The notes: a model not told the origin generated them from the letters alone. 22,279 bases of DNA from Thermoanaerobacterales bacterium UBA4877 (GCA_002399345.1 DHDL01000015.1:40754-63032); one strand, 5' to 3'; counted from the first letter of the stretch, positions 7,796-15,600 are shown. Translations and numbers: made by a program.

Positions 7796-7811
7796 CGTTC
7801 CATGTGAAACA
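7796..7811. promoter_or_regulatory. Second, weaker parS-like site
   Basis: CGTTCCATGTGAAACA matches the parS consensus TGTTNCACGTGAAACA at 14 of 16 positions; the first base and one central base differ. It sits between the terminator and the noc stop, about 345 bp from the stronger site. Two mismatches make binding uncertain. Confidence 0.4.
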
Positions 7812-7819
7812 GTCTTTAG

Positions 7820-8629
7820 CTATTTAATCGGAACCTTTACCACGAATTCGATACAATCATCTGCATCGCGTTGTTCCAGGCTGGCCTTGATACCGGACTT
7901 TTTCATCATATCAACAGCTTGTTTGAAGGTATTTATATATATCCTTAGATCCTTTAAAGCTTTTTTGACTGTCTGTTTATGTTTTACCTCAGGATCTTTG
8001 CTGGCGCAGATATCATTTATATATTTATCTATAAGAGCTTCAGTCTGCTTGACATTGAGGTCCTTACCGACTACCTTATCCAGGATGTCAAGCTGTGTCT
8101 TTTCATCAGGCAGCTTAAGCAACGCTCTCGCATGCCGCTCAGTTAAACCCTTGTCGATAATTATATCTCTTACATTCTGCGGAAGCTTTAGCAGCCGCAG
8201 TTTATTAGCTATAGTAGACTGGCTCTTTGAAAGCCTTCTGGCCAGTTCTTCCTGCGTAATATTATGATCACGAATCAGGTTGTAATAACCCTCGGCTTCC
8301 TCAAGGAAATTTAAATCTTCTCTCTGCAAATTTTCTAGAAGTGCCAAAATAGCGGAATCCTCATCCATAATATCAACTATTATTGCGGGGATCTCTTCCA
8401 GTCCTGCAATCTGGGACGCTCTCAGCCTCCTCTCCCCGCTTACAAGTTCGTACACATCATCGGAAATCTTCCGCAGGGTGATTGGTTGAATAACACCATA
8501 ATTTTTAATAGACTCAGAGAGTTCATCAAGGGATGCCTTAGAAATAAATCGCCTGGGCTGGTATGGATTCGGCCTTATCATATCTATGGGAATATAGCTG
8601 ATTGACCGCTGATCGTTTGCTTCTATCAA
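7820..8629 (-). CDS. noc: Nucleoid occlusion protein Noc (ParB-like)
   Basis: Noc is a ParB paralogue. It binds NBS palindromes and CTP, spreads on DNA, associates with the membrane, and keeps FtsZ from assembling over the chromosome. The protein is about 269 residues. Numbered from the TTG start, the CTP motifs are GERRLRA (65-71) and ENLQRED (99-105). The DNA-reading region has SQSTIANK (136-143) and Arg165 in TERHARALL. This Gln/Lys/Arg set is the Noc-specific pattern that replaces Arg/Thr-like/Gly in ParB. A strong ribosome binding site (AAAGGGGTG) lies 6 nt before the TTG at 8629, whereas the in-frame ATG at 8650 has none, so the shorter start is preferred. The longer form would have 276 residues. 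It is convergent with UPF0016, and a good promoter lies upstream. Confidence 0.92.
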   Translation of the reverse strand: MIEANDQRSISYIPIDMIRPNPYQPRRFISKASLDELSESIKNYGVIQPITLRKISDDVYELVSGERRLRASQIAGLEEIPAIIVDIMDEDSAILALLENLQREDLNFLEEAEGYYNLIRDHNITQEELARRLSKSQSTIANKLRLLKLPQNVRDIIIDKGLTERHARALLKLPDEKTQLDILDKVVGKDLNVKQTEALIDKYINDICASKDPEVKHKQTVKKALKDLRIYINTFKQAVDMMKKSGIKASLEQRDADDCIEFVVKVPIK

Positions 8630-8683
8630 ATTACCCACCCCTTTCACCATGAACGAATATCAAATAATTAACGCAAAATAATA

Positions 8684-8712
8684 AGTATAAAAATATATAA
8701 AAACATCTACAA
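8684..8712 (-). promoter_or_regulatory. Candidate noc promoter
   Basis: On the minus strand, TTGTAG (8707-8712), a 17-nt spacer and TATACT (8684-8689) lie upstream of noc. This gives noc its own start of transcription downstream of rsmG. Confidence 0.6.
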
Positions 8713-8791
8713 AGATTTCATGTATTCTCTATATTAGTTCGACAATAACTATATAATTCCTCCTTTTTTTGGAAAAAGATTAAATGAAACA

Positions 8792-9496
8792 TTACAGCGG
8801 ATGCTTTTTGATCTTGGCTGTTGGCCGGGGATATTCCTTAGGAGTACCAGCATTTTTCTTAATGACAACAAGGGTATGCTTTATATCAGTCGACGGCAGT
8901 GTATACTCATATACGTTGTCCATCTTACAATGTAATATTTTAAATGACTTAGTTGCCTTGTTTATTTCCTCTTCAGGATGCGGACCCTTATATGCAACAA
9001 GCATTCCACCTGGTTTAACCAGAGGGGTACAGTATTCCGTTAGGATATTCAAACGAGAAATAGCTCTCGCAAAAACAATATCATATTTTTCCCTTAATAA
9101 TTCGTCCCTGCCCATATCCTCGGCTCTTCTAACAAAAACTTCACCATCCAGTCCTAAGACATTTATGATTTGATCTACAAAGTTTGCTTTTTTACCAACC
9201 GACTCAGCATAATCCATCTCTATACTGCCGGCTGCTATCTTGAGTGGAACACCGGGAAAACCGGCGCCTGTGCCTACATCTATACATTTCTTACCTGCGA
9301 TGTTTAAAAAAAGGAGAGGTGCCAGGGAATCACATATGTGTTTGATTATAAATTCTTTCTCATCTGTAATTGAGGTTAGATTCATAACCTTATTTTTTTC
9401 TATTACCATTTCATAGTGTTTTTCCAGTAGTTCCACATGAAACTTATTGTTTAATCCCATATCCTTAAGGGCCTTGAGCAAACATTCACTGTTCAA
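8792..9496 (-). CDS. rsmG: 16S rRNA (guanine527-N7)-methyltransferase RsmG (GidB)
   Basis: RsmG uses S-adenosylmethionine to methylate G527 (E. coli numbering) in the 530 loop of 16S rRNA; loss often gives low-level streptomycin resistance. The protein has 234 residues. NKVMNLTSI near residue 36 and the SAM-binding loop [10 protein letters not shown] (73-82) are diagnostic. [21 protein letters not shown] and AYKG follow in the expected order. The start is TTG at 9496; its ribosome binding site (GGAGGA) lies in the end of mnmG, and its start overlaps the mnmG stop as TTGA, so the two are coupled. The C-terminus is basic ([15 protein letters not shown]), as in the family. It ends the mnmE-mnmG-rsmG series. 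Confidence 0.97.
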   Translation of the reverse strand: MNSECLLKALKDMGLNNKFHVELLEKHYEMVIEKNKVMNLTSITDEKEFIIKHICDSLAPLLFLNIAGKKCIDVGTGAGFPGVPLKIAAGSIEMDYAESVGKKANFVDQIINVLGLDGEVFVRRAEDMGRDELLREKYDIVFARAISRLNILTEYCTPLVKPGGMLVAYKGPHPEEEINKATKSFKILHCKMDNVYEYTLPSTDIKHTLVVIKKNAGTPKEYPRPTAKIKKHPL

Positions 9497-11370
9497 CAGG
9501 CATATCCTCCCGTCCGTAGCTGCATAAGCAAAAATGATATATCGGAAGGAGATACCCCTGATATCCGGGAGGCCTGGCCTACGTTTATCGGACGCACTGC
9601 ATCCAGCTTTTGCCGTGCTTCTGTGCTTAGTCCATTAAGTTTCTCATAACAGATATCATCGGGTATAGATTTGTTTTCTAGCTTCTTAAAGGTTTCTACC
9701 TGCTGAATCTCCTTTTTAATGTAACCTTCATATTTTATCTCTATCTCTATGGATGTTGCAGCCGTCGGCAGGATATCATGCGGCCTGCCATAGTCTATTT
9801 GCGCAAGACCGGCATAGTTTATTTCCGGCCTCTTCAAAAGCTCATACAGGCTTATGCCGGAATGTATATCACTGCTGCCGATACTATGAAGATAATCAAT
9901 AACATCTCTCGTAGGTGATACCCTGGTCTTCTTTAGCCTTTCAATCTCATCTTCTATCTGTCCTTTTCTTCCAAGATAACGACTATATCTTTCTTCAGTT
10001 ACAATTCCGACTTTATGTCCTTTTTCCGTAAGTCTAAGGTCTGCATTATCATGCCGTAAAAGCAATCTATACTCCGCGCGGGATGTCATCATGCGATAGG
10101 GTTCATTGGTCCCTTTGGTAACCAAATCATCTATTAAAACACCTATATATGACTCGCTCCTGTCTAAGGTAAAAGGCTCCTCCCCCCGCAACTCGAGAGC
10201 AGCGTTCAATCCGGCCATCAATCCCTGGGCTGCCGCTTCTTCATAACCGGAGGTACCATTTACCTGTCCGGCAAAAAATAGTCCGTGTATATCCATATAT
10301 TCCAGCCAGGGTGTGAGCTGCATGGGATCAATACAGTCATACTCGATGGCATATGCATCACGCATTATCCGCACATGTTCCAACCCCGCTATGGTCTTCA
10401 AAAAAGCATGCTGTACATCCTCCGGCATACTGGTGGACATACCCTGCACATACATCTCGGTGGTATTTAGACCCTCCGGTTCAATAAAAAGCTGATGTCT
10501 CTCCTTATTAGGGAATTTAACCACCTTGTCTTCAATAGAAGGGCAATATCTTGGACCTATCCCTTTTATCTTTCCACTGTAAAGCGGTGATCTGGATAAA
10601 TTCCTTTTAATCAAATCATGGGTAGAATTATTTGTGAAGGTAAGATAGCAAGGCACCTGCCGTACATCAGTCTTGTCATGGATGTAGGAAAACGGCTGGG
10701 GCATTGAGTCACCCGGTTGAACATGCATCTTTTTAAAGTCAATTGTCCGCCTGTCCACCCTGGGGGGTGTGCCTGTCTTGAATCTCATAAGCTTTAAACC
10801 TAACTTCTTTAGATTTGACGTAAGCTCGGTAGCGGGATAAAGCCCATTGGGGCCGCCACTGTACATTATATCCCCAATTATGATCCTTCCACCCAGGTAT
10901 GTCCCCGTTGTGACAATAACGGCTTTTGCACCATAAAGGGCTCCTGCCTTTGTCACCACCCCGGTGACATGTTTTCCCTCTACCTTAATCTCAGTAATCT
11001 CGCCTTGTATGACATCCAGGCCGGGGGTGCACTCCATGGTATGCTTCATTGAAGCCTGATATGATTTTTTATCACACTGTGCTCGTAGGGACCTAACAGC
11101 CGGTCCCTTACCTGTATTGAGTGTCCTCACCTGAATCATCGCCTTATCGGTGTTTATCCCCATCTCCCCGCCCAGGGCGTCTATCTCCCGTATGAGATGG
11201 CCTTTTGCTGGGCCTCCCATGGCAGGGTTGCAGGGCATCATGGCTATGCTGTCCAGATTTATAGCAAAAACTGCGGTTTTATATCCCATGCGTGCAGCGG
11301 CCAGGCCGGCTTCGCATCCGGCATGTCCCGCACCGATAACCGCAATATCGTAATCATTTACCTTAAACAT
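9493..11370 (-). CDS. mnmG: tRNA uridine-5-carboxymethylaminomethyl modification enzyme MnmG (GidA)
   Basis: MnmG, with MnmE, installs the cmnm5 group on the wobble uridine of several tRNAs, using FAD, NADH, glycine and a folate C1 unit. The protein has 625 residues, the normal length. The FAD-binding loop is GAGHAG (13-18). [41 protein letters not shown] (with the conserved catalytic cysteine) and [14 protein letters not shown] are all family signatures. The C-terminal helical domain, which contacts MnmE and tRNA, is complete. The ATG at 11370 follows AGGTGAT by about 7 nt. It is 33 nt downstream of mnmE and overlaps rsmG. Confidence 0.98.
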   Translation of the reverse strand: MFKVNDYDIAVIGAGHAGCEAGLAAARMGYKTAVFAINLDSIAMMPCNPAMGGPAKGHLIREIDALGGEMGINTDKAMIQVRTLNTGKGPAVRSLRAQCDKKSYQASMKHTMECTPGLDVIQGEITEIKVEGKHVTGVVTKAGALYGAKAVIVTTGTYLGGRIIIGDIMYSGGPNGLYPATELTSNLKKLGLKLMRFKTGTPPRVDRRTIDFKKMHVQPGDSMPQPFSYIHDKTDVRQVPCYLTFTNNSTHDLIKRNLSRSPLYSGKIKGIGPRYCPSIEDKVVKFPNKERHQLFIEPEGLNTTEMYVQGMSTSMPEDVQHAFLKTIAGLEHVRIMRDAYAIEYDCIDPMQLTPWLEYMDIHGLFFAGQVNGTSGYEEAAAQGLMAGLNAALELRGEEPFTLDRSESYIGVLIDDLVTKGTNEPYRMMTSRAEYRLLLRHDNADLRLTEKGHKVGIVTEERYSRYLGRKGQIEDEIERLKKTRVSPTRDVIDYLHSIGSSDIHSGISLYELLKRPEINYAGLAQIDYGRPHDILPTAATSIEIEIKYEGYIKKEIQQVETFKKLENKSIPDDICYEKLNGLSTEARQKLDAVRPINVGQASRISGVSPSDISFLLMQLRTGGYAC

Positions 11371-11403
11371 TATAATATCACCTATCCCGAGTATAATCCT
11401 GTC

Positions 11404-12780
11404 TTATTTGCCTACGCAGAAATTCTCAAATATCCTGTCAATTACTTCTTCTCCTGCAGTCTCACCAGTAATCTCACCTAATGCGTTCACAGCATTTAAA
11501 AGATCCACCGTTACAAGGTCTACAGGTGTCCCACTTTTCAATGTATCAAGAGCACTTTCAGCAGCATCCCTCGCCCTTTTTAGACATGCAAGCTGCCTTG
11601 AGTTTGTTATGACCGGACTGTCCATAGTAATGCCGCCGGTGTATATCAACCCATATATATAATCGGTAAGTTCATTAAGGCCCGTACCATCCTTGAGGGA
11701 AGTTTTTATGAGCTTAGCGCCGGGAACCATACCGTATATATCATCCTCGCTTATTTCCTGGGCAAGGTCGGATTTATTAAGCAGAGCAATCGTATTTTTA
11801 TCTTTAGCCAGATCTGCGATAGAATCATCCTCTTTAGTGAGACCGGAGGATGCGTCAAACATTAAAAGTACAAGGTCGGCTTGACTGATAAGCGACTTGG
11901 ACCGCTCCACGCCTATTTTTTCCACCTTATCCTGGGTATCCCTTATCCCTGCAGTGTCAATCAGCTTTATTGGTATACCCTTTATGCTTATATAATCCTC
12001 TATTACATCCCTGGTTGTACCCGGCACCTCAGTTACTATAGCCTTGTCTTCTTTTAAAAGAGCATTCAAAAGAGAGGATTTCCCTACATTGGGCTTACCT
12101 ATTATAACCGTCCGCAGCCCCTCCCTGAGTATCTTGCCGACTGCAGAAGAGTTTATAAGCTTAGCCATTTTATCCATACACTCAGTAATGCCGGGCTTAA
12201 GTTCGACAATTTCCTCAACATCATCATCAGGAAAGTCCACATAGGCGTCTATATGGGCCACCAGGTCGACAAACTGTGACCTGATAGAAGATATTTCCCG
12301 GGAAATATTTCCTGAAAGCTGCGCTACCGATGCTTTAAGTGCATCCTGGGAATTGGACTTAATCACGCCCATCACCGCTTCTGCCTGAGATAAGTCAATC
12401 CTGCCGTTTATAAAAGCACGGCGGGTAAACTCACCCGGCTGGGCAGGCCTGGCCCCAAACCTGAAGCAAAGTTCCAAAACACTTTTTAGCACGGTAAAGC
12501 CGCCGTGGCAGTTTATCTCCACCACATCTTCAACCGTGTACGTATGAGGCGCACGCATAACGGACACCAGAACCTCATCAACAGCCTTGCCGCTGTCCGG
12601 ATCAATTATATGCCCGTAAACCATGCAGTGGCTTCTTGCTTTTCCCAGTCTCCGGCCAGCTGGGGCTGCAAAAAAGTTTTCAGCTATTCCAATTGATTTA
12701 TCGCCGCTCATCCTAACAATCCCTATGCCCCCCTCTCCGGCAGGCGTGGATATCGCAGCTATTGTATCAGTCACATTCAT
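11404..12780 (-). CDS. mnmE: tRNA modification GTPase MnmE (TrmE)
   Basis: MnmE is the GTPase partner of MnmG in wobble-uridine modification. The protein has 458 residues from the ATG at 12780, which follows GGGTGA. The open frame extends 43 codons further upstream, but that part is unlike the family and crosses a terminator hairpin, so it is rejected. The N-terminal folate-binding domain starts [26 protein letters not shown]. The G domain has G1 GKPNVGKS (228-235), G2 TTRD (255-258), G3 DTAG (275-278) and G4 NKSD. The C-terminus FCVGK (454-458) keeps the catalytic cysteine. It leads the mnmE-mnmG-rsmG series. A perfect Noc-binding palindrome lies within its coding sequence at 12291-12308. 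Confidence 0.98.
   Translation of the reverse strand: MNVTDTIAAISTPAGEGGIGIVRMSGDKSIGIAENFFAAPAGRRLGKARSHCMVYGHIIDPDSGKAVDEVLVSVMRAPHTYTVEDVVEINCHGGFTVLKSVLELCFRFGARPAQPGEFTRRAFINGRIDLSQAEAVMGVIKSNSQDALKASVAQLSGNISREISSIRSQFVDLVAHIDAYVDFPDDDVEEIVELKPGITECMDKMAKLINSSAVGKILREGLRTVIIGKPNVGKSSLLNALLKEDKAIVTEVPGTTRDVIEDYISIKGIPIKLIDTAGIRDTQDKVEKIGVERSKSLISQADLVLLMFDASSGLTKEDDSIADLAKDKNTIALLNKSDLAQEISEDDIYGMVPGAKLIKTSLKDGTGLNELTDYIYGLIYTGGITMDSPVITNSRQLACLKRARDAAESALDTLKSGTPVDLVTVDLLNAVNALGEITGETAGEEVIDRIFENFCVGK
12293..12306. promoter_or_regulatory. Consensus Noc-binding site (NBS)
   Basis: ATTTCCCGGGAAAT is identical to the 14-bp NBS consensus described for Bacillus subtilis Noc. It is part of an 18-bp perfect palindrome (12291-12308). 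It lies in the mnmE coding sequence, about 3.7 kb from noc. The resident Noc has the NBS-type specificity residues. Confidence 0.8.
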
Positions 12781-12805
12781 TATTCTCACCCATAAACTAT
12801 AGCTA

Positions 12806-12836
12806 ATATAAAAAACCCAGCATACTATACTGGGCT
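12806..12836 (-). terminator. Intrinsic terminator between jag and mnmE
   Basis: On the minus strand a hairpin with the core CCCAG / CTGGG, extended on both sides by A-U and G-U pairs, is followed by six T and then AT-rich sequence. It ends the rpmH-to-jag transcript, or acts as an attenuator before mnmE, 26 nt ahead of that gene's ATG. Confidence 0.85.
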
Positions 12837-12843
12837 CAAACCG

Positions 12844-13009
12844 ATGCCAAAGCATTAGGTCGCGAAATGGTTCAGCAATTTTGCTTAGCCTCGTTGGCCG
12901 CACCTGCAAATCACAGTCACTACGTTTAAGTATTCTTGGTTTTTCACAGGTTTACCACCCTTGCATTGCACGATTTGCCACGGCCTTGGCAGTTGGTCTA
13001 CAAACTGCT
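12844..13009 (-). ncRNA. Candidate structured RNA between jag and mnmE (unassigned)
   Basis: Minus-strand RNA here can fold extensively. A hairpin GCAGTT / AACTGC (12989-13008) comes first. Then GGCCG pairs with CGGCC and, after a short internal loop, GCAAATC pairs with GATTTGC; together these close a domain of about 90 nt (12896-12985). A hairpin at 12869-12890 and a small ATGC / GCAT hairpin at 12844-12855 follow, and then the terminator. The enclosed loop is purine-rich (GGGTGGTAAACC, GTGAAAAACC). It could be a riboswitch-like leader of mnmE, a stable 3'-end RNA released from the rpmH-jag transcript, or an independent small RNA. I could not match it to T-box, SAM, cobalamin, c-di-GMP, c-di-AMP, 6S, RNase P or SRP signatures from memory. 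Confidence 0.45.
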
Positions 13010-13011
13010 GA

Positions 13012-13638
13012 TTACTTTAATGATATAACAACCTTTCTGTGCGGATCTTCCCCCACGGAATACGTCTCAACCAAAGGATAATCCTGCAGAGATTCATGAA
13101 TTATTTTCCGTTCATAGGGTGTCATAGGCTCTAAGACCACATTTTTATGAATGGACACAGCCTTCTGTGCCATCCTTTCAGCTAGGTTTTTAAGTGTTGC
13201 TTCTCTTTTTTGCCTGTAACCCTCTGCATTCATAATCACATGAATGACCCTGCCTTCTTGTCTCTCCTTGTTAGCTACAAGATAACATAGATACTGCAGC
13301 GAATCCAGTACATCCCCATGATGACCGATTATAAGGCCGATGTTTGTCCCAAAAAATTCAACCTTCATTATATTCTCGTTTTCACTATAATCAATTAAAA
13401 AGTCCACATTTATATTGAATACCCTTAATATATCCTTTAAAAACTTCTTAGTCTCTTTTTCAGCATTATACTTTACTGTGACCCTCACCTTAGCATCTCT
13501 GAAACCAAAACCGAATAGACCCTTGCTGCCTTCATCAATAATCTCTATATCAGCTTCATCTGCTGTAGCACTAAGCTCATCCAAGGCAAGTTTAACCGCT
13601 TTGTCAACTGTTTTAGCAGATTTTTCAGAAACCTTCAT
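13012..13638 (-). CDS. jag: RNA-binding protein Jag (KhpB / EloR)
   Basis: Jag is an RNA-binding protein coupled to YidC; in other Firmicutes it works with KhpA and affects cell elongation and sporulation. The protein has 208 residues. The Jag-N domain is at about 3-52 and contains EGSKGLFGFG. The KH domain is at about 78-140, with its GxxG loop as GHHG (105-108) in GLIIGHHGDVLDSLQYL. The R3H domain is at about 145-207, ending MTPYERKIIHESLQDYPLVETYSVGEDPHRKVVI. The ATG at 13638 overlaps the yidC stop (ATGA), with GGGGAG 9 nt upstream, so the two are coupled. It is the last gene of the rpmH operon before the structured spacer. Confidence 0.97.
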   Translation of the reverse strand: MKVSEKSAKTVDKAVKLALDELSATADEADIEIIDEGSKGLFGFGFRDAKVRVTVKYNAEKETKKFLKDILRVFNINVDFLIDYSENENIMKVEFFGTNIGLIIGHHGDVLDSLQYLCYLVANKERQEGRVIHVIMNAEGYRQKREATLKNLAERMAQKAVSIHKNVVLEPMTPYERKIIHESLQDYPLVETYSVGEDPHRKVVISLK

Positions 13639-14270
13639 CGGTTTGTCTCCCCTTTCAGACCTCCTGGTCTTTTATTTAAGAAATACTGCTGTACAATCTG
13701 AAAAAAGTTACTTACTACCCAATACACACCCAGGCCTGACGGTAATGTCGCCGTCATCCATATTATCATTATAGGCATCATGATATTCATCATAGTCTGG
13801 TTAGACTCGGAGTCTTTTGGAGTAACCATTGCTGAAGTAATATATGTTGTAACCCCTGAAAGAATTGGAAGAATATAAAATTTATCAGGTTTAGAAAGAT
13901 CAGCAAGCCATAAAAAACTTGTACCGGCTAAAGCCGGATAATCTCGGAACATAGCAAACAATGCCCAAAGTATGGGAAGCTGTATAAGAAGAGGAAGACA
14001 TCCCGACATAGGGTTGATATTATTCTTCTGGTAAAGCTCCATAACCTTCTGATTCATTGTTTCAGGATCATTTTTATATTTATTCTGAATTTTAGTAAGC
14101 TGAGGTTGTATATCCTGCATCTTCTTAGAAGACTTAATCTGCGGCAGAGTCAGTGGAATCAATATAAGTTTTATTGCCACTGTAAAAACTATAATGGCCA
14201 GACCATAACTGCCGGTAAATCCAAAAATATACTCAAAAATCGTACCCATAAATTGAGTTAAACCACTCAA
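13635..14270 (-). CDS. yidC: Membrane protein insertase YidC (SpoIIIJ / OxaA)
   Basis: YidC inserts and folds membrane proteins, alone or with SecYEG. The protein has 211 residues, the short Gram-positive form. SYGLAIIVFTVAIKLILIPL is the first core segment; the conserved positive charge of the groove is Lys34 here, where Bacillus SpoIIIJ has Arg. A cytoplasmic coiled hairpin (KKMQDIQPQLTKIQNKYKNDPETMNQKVMELYQ) and further membrane segments follow. The C-terminus is basic. There is no lipoprotein signal peptide with cysteine, unlike Bacillus. The start is TTG at 14270, chosen because GGGAGG lies 7 nt upstream; the ATG at 14249 has no such site. It overlaps jag by 4 nt. Confidence 0.96.
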   Translation of the reverse strand: MSGLTQFMGTIFEYIFGFTGSYGLAIIVFTVAIKLILIPLTLPQIKSSKKMQDIQPQLTKIQNKYKNDPETMNQKVMELYQKNNINPMSGCLPLLIQLPILWALFAMFRDYPALAGTSFLWLADLSKPDKFYILPILSGVTTYITSAMVTPKDSESNQTMMNIMMPIMIIWMTATLPSGLGVYWVVSNFFQIVQQYFLNKRPGGLKGETNR

Positions 14271-14295
14271 ATTCTAAACCTCCCTAGATAATTGT

Positions 14296-14505
14296 TTATT
14301 TCAAAGGGTCAAAACCACCGCGATTCCATGGATTACACCTGCATATTCTGCATATGGCAAGCCATGAACCTTTTACAGCACCATATTTCTCCAATGCCTC
14401 CAGAGTATATTCGGAACACGTTGGATAAAAGCGGCAGCTCGGCGGTTTCATAGGAGATATAAACTTCCTGTAAAATTTAACAAGGCTGATTAAAAACCTT
14501 TTCAC
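14296..14505 (-). CDS. yidD: Membrane protein insertion efficiency factor YidD
   Basis: YidD is a small membrane-associated protein that assists YidC-dependent insertion. The protein has 69 residues. PSCRFYPTCSEYTLEALEKYGAVKGSWLAICRICRCNPWNRGGFDPL is the family signature, with conserved cysteines, after an amphipathic N-terminus (FLISLVKFYRKFISP). The start is GTG at 14505, with GGGGAGG 8 nt upstream, one nucleotide after the rnpA stop. It sits in its usual place between rnpA and yidC. Confidence 0.97.
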   Translation of the reverse strand: MKRFLISLVKFYRKFISPMKPPSCRFYPTCSEYTLEALEKYGAVKGSWLAICRICRCNPWNRGGFDPLK

Positions 14506-14506
14506 T

Positions 14507-14848
14507 TTAAATCCTCCCCAAAATTCCTGATCGTTTAAGGAGCTTTCCCATACTGTGTCCCATCATATAATAATCAGCCTGTGCCGACATCTTTCGGGCA
14601 GCAATTACGATATCGTATCCAGTCTTTATATCAGGCTCCAGCCTTGCGTAATTTTCCCGCATCAACCTCTTTATCCTGTTTCTTCTGACACTGTTGCCCA
14701 TCTTCTTACTCACGGAATAGCCTATCCTGTTATTATTACCTTTATTAGGGAGAATATAAATAACCATGACTTTATCGGCATAGTATCTGCCTCTTCTATA
14801 AGCCCTGTTAAAATCTGCAGTTTTTTTGATTCTCAAAGTAAATTTCAT
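14507..14848 (-). CDS. rnpA: Ribonuclease P protein component
   Basis: RnpA binds the RNase P RNA and helps it mature tRNA 5' ends. The protein has 113 residues from the ATG at 14848 (MKFTLRIKKTADFNRAYRRG). The RNR signature RRNRIKRLMRE is at 55-65, with IGYSVSKKMGNSV before it. The frame is open for 11 more codons upstream, but that extension is unlike the family and a GGGGGT ribosome binding site precedes 14848. It follows rpmH by 42 nt. Confidence 0.96.
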   Translation of the reverse strand: MKFTLRIKKTADFNRAYRRGRYYADKVMVIYILPNKGNNNRIGYSVSKKMGNSVRRNRIKRLMRENYARLEPDIKTGYDIVIAARKMSAQADYYMMGHSMGKLLKRSGILGRI

Positions 14849-14890
14849 AAAGGACCCCCATAATGCACAAAAGGCCACCACACTGCGGCC

Positions 14891-15025
14891 TTAAGCAGAA
14901 AGTCTCTTTCTCCCTTTAAGTCTTCTCTTAGACAGTACTTTGCGGCCGTTAGCCGTGCTCATTCTATTTCTAAAACCGTGTACCCTGCTTCTTTTTCTTT
15001 TTTTTGGTTGGAATGTCATTTTCAT
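14891..15025 (-). CDS. rpmH: 50S ribosomal protein L34
   Basis: This is a 44-residue basic protein. [48 protein letters not shown] sequence covers the whole L34 family, with only Met3 in place of the more usual Arg. GGGAGGTG lies 7 nt before the ATG at 15025. The longer open frame upstream (24 codons) is rejected because L34 is short and the ribosome binding site fixes the start. It is the first gene of the operon, driven by a consensus promoter 44 nt upstream. Confidence 0.98.
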   Translation of the reverse strand: MKMTFQPKKRKRSRVHGFRNRMSTANGRKVLSKRRLKGRKRLSA

Positions 15026-15068
15026 GTAAATACACCTCCCGCTTAGAACCTGTACGATAACTATAATG

Positions 15069-15097
15069 ATTATATCCTGCTTTATTATGCGTGTCAA
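15069..15097 (-). promoter_or_regulatory. Consensus sigma-A promoter of the rpmH operon
   Basis: On the minus strand a perfect TTGACA (15092-15097), a 17-nt spacer and a perfect TATAAT (15069-15074) lie upstream of rpmH. This should be a very strong housekeeping promoter for rpmH-rnpA-yidD-yidC-jag. Confidence 0.93.
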
Positions 15098-15147
15098 GAA
15101 AAGTTAATGGGAGGTAGAATATAAGAAAATAAATTTTTTTAAATGCT

Positions 15148-15176
15148 TTGCAACTAATGTATATTTGTATTACAAT
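15148..15176 (+). promoter_or_regulatory. Promoter of the gntR gene
   Basis: TTGCAA (15148-15153), a 17-nt spacer and TACAAT (15171-15176) lie just upstream of the regulator. The long inverted repeat at 15158-15194 covers the -10 and the expected start point, so a bound repressor would block it. Confidence 0.75.
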
Positions 15177-15194
15177 CAGTAATACAAATATACA
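15158..15194. promoter_or_regulatory. Perfect inverted repeat with 16-bp arms, candidate GntR operator
   Basis: The left arm (15158-15173, starting TGTATATTTG) and right arm (15179-15194, ending CAAATATACA) are perfectly complementary around a 5-nt spacer (AATCA). The repeat overlaps the -10 and the transcription start and ends at the ribosome binding site. YtrA-type GntR regulators are known to repress their own operons from such palindromes. Confidence 0.85.
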
Positions 15195-15207
15195 AGGGGA
15201 TGAATAC

Positions 15208-15600
15208 GTGAGATTAAAAATCGACATGTCGGGAAGTACTCCCATTTATCAGCAGATACGCAATCAAATCGTCTTCAAAATAGCTACAGGTCAGCTGAAG
15301 GCCGGCGACAAGCTTCCCACTATACGCCAGCTTGCCTGTGAGATAGGCGTTAATCCCATGACCGTCAGCAAGGCATACGGTATGCTTAAAGATGAAGGAG
15401 TTATCCTGATGGATCGAAGGCACGGTGCCCAGGTTAACCGCCCCCAGCCAAAGAAAAACGCTCTGGACATGGATTTTGACCGTGCAGCCATGCTCCTGAT
15501 CTCTGAAGCATATACTAAGGGCGTTTCCCGGGAAGAACTTAAAAAACACATATTGAAGCTCATAAATAATATTTATGTGCAGAGGGAGGATCAGTCGTGA
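15208..15600 (+). CDS. GntR family transcriptional regulator, YtrA subfamily
   Basis: The protein has 130 residues, the size of Bacillus YtrA. The winged HTH spans about residues 12-77: PIYQQIRNQIVFKIATGQLKAGDKLPTIRQLACEIGVNPMTVSKAYGMLKDEGVI, then RRHGAQV as the wing. The short C-terminal tail of about 50 residues (ISEAYTKGVSREELKKHI) is the YtrA-type dimerisation helix and not a metabolite-binding domain. The start is GTG at 15208, with AAGGGG 8 nt upstream; longer in-frame extensions run into the operator. The stop overlaps the next gene's GTG (GTGA), so the two are coupled. This subfamily usually represses an adjacent transporter or membrane-protein operon in response to cell-envelope stress. 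Confidence 0.95.
   Translation: MRLKIDMSGSTPIYQQIRNQIVFKIATGQLKAGDKLPTIRQLACEIGVNPMTVSKAYGMLKDEGVILMDRRHGAQVNRPQPKKNALDMDFDRAAMLLISEAYTKGVSREELKKHILKLINNIYVQREDQS
15523..15536. promoter_or_regulatory. NBS-like site within the gntR gene
   Basis: GTTTCCCGGGAAGA keeps the full inner core TTCCCGGGAA of the Noc-binding consensus and matches 11 of its 14 positions. It lies in coding sequence, so the match could be chance. Confidence 0.35.

Noticed and set aside
8755..8770. Orphan AGGAGG on the minus strand after rsmG
   Set aside because: No start codon lies at a workable distance, and no reading frame of useful length follows.
9429..9444. AGTTCCACATGAAACT in rsmG, a parS-like palindrome
   Set aside because: It has three mismatches to the consensus, including one in the central CACGTG and both outer bases; this can arise by chance in coding sequence.
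12781..12909. N-terminal extension of mnmE to 501 residues
   Set aside because: The extra 43 residues are unlike MnmE, cross the terminator hairpin, and the ATG at 12780 has its own GGGTGA ribosome binding site.
12920..12975. T-box-like GGGTGGTA in the jag-mnmE spacer
   Set aside because: The T-box core needs GGGTGGNACCGCG next to an antiterminator. Here GGGTGGTAAACC lacks the CCGCG part and lies inside another stem-closed domain, far from the terminator.
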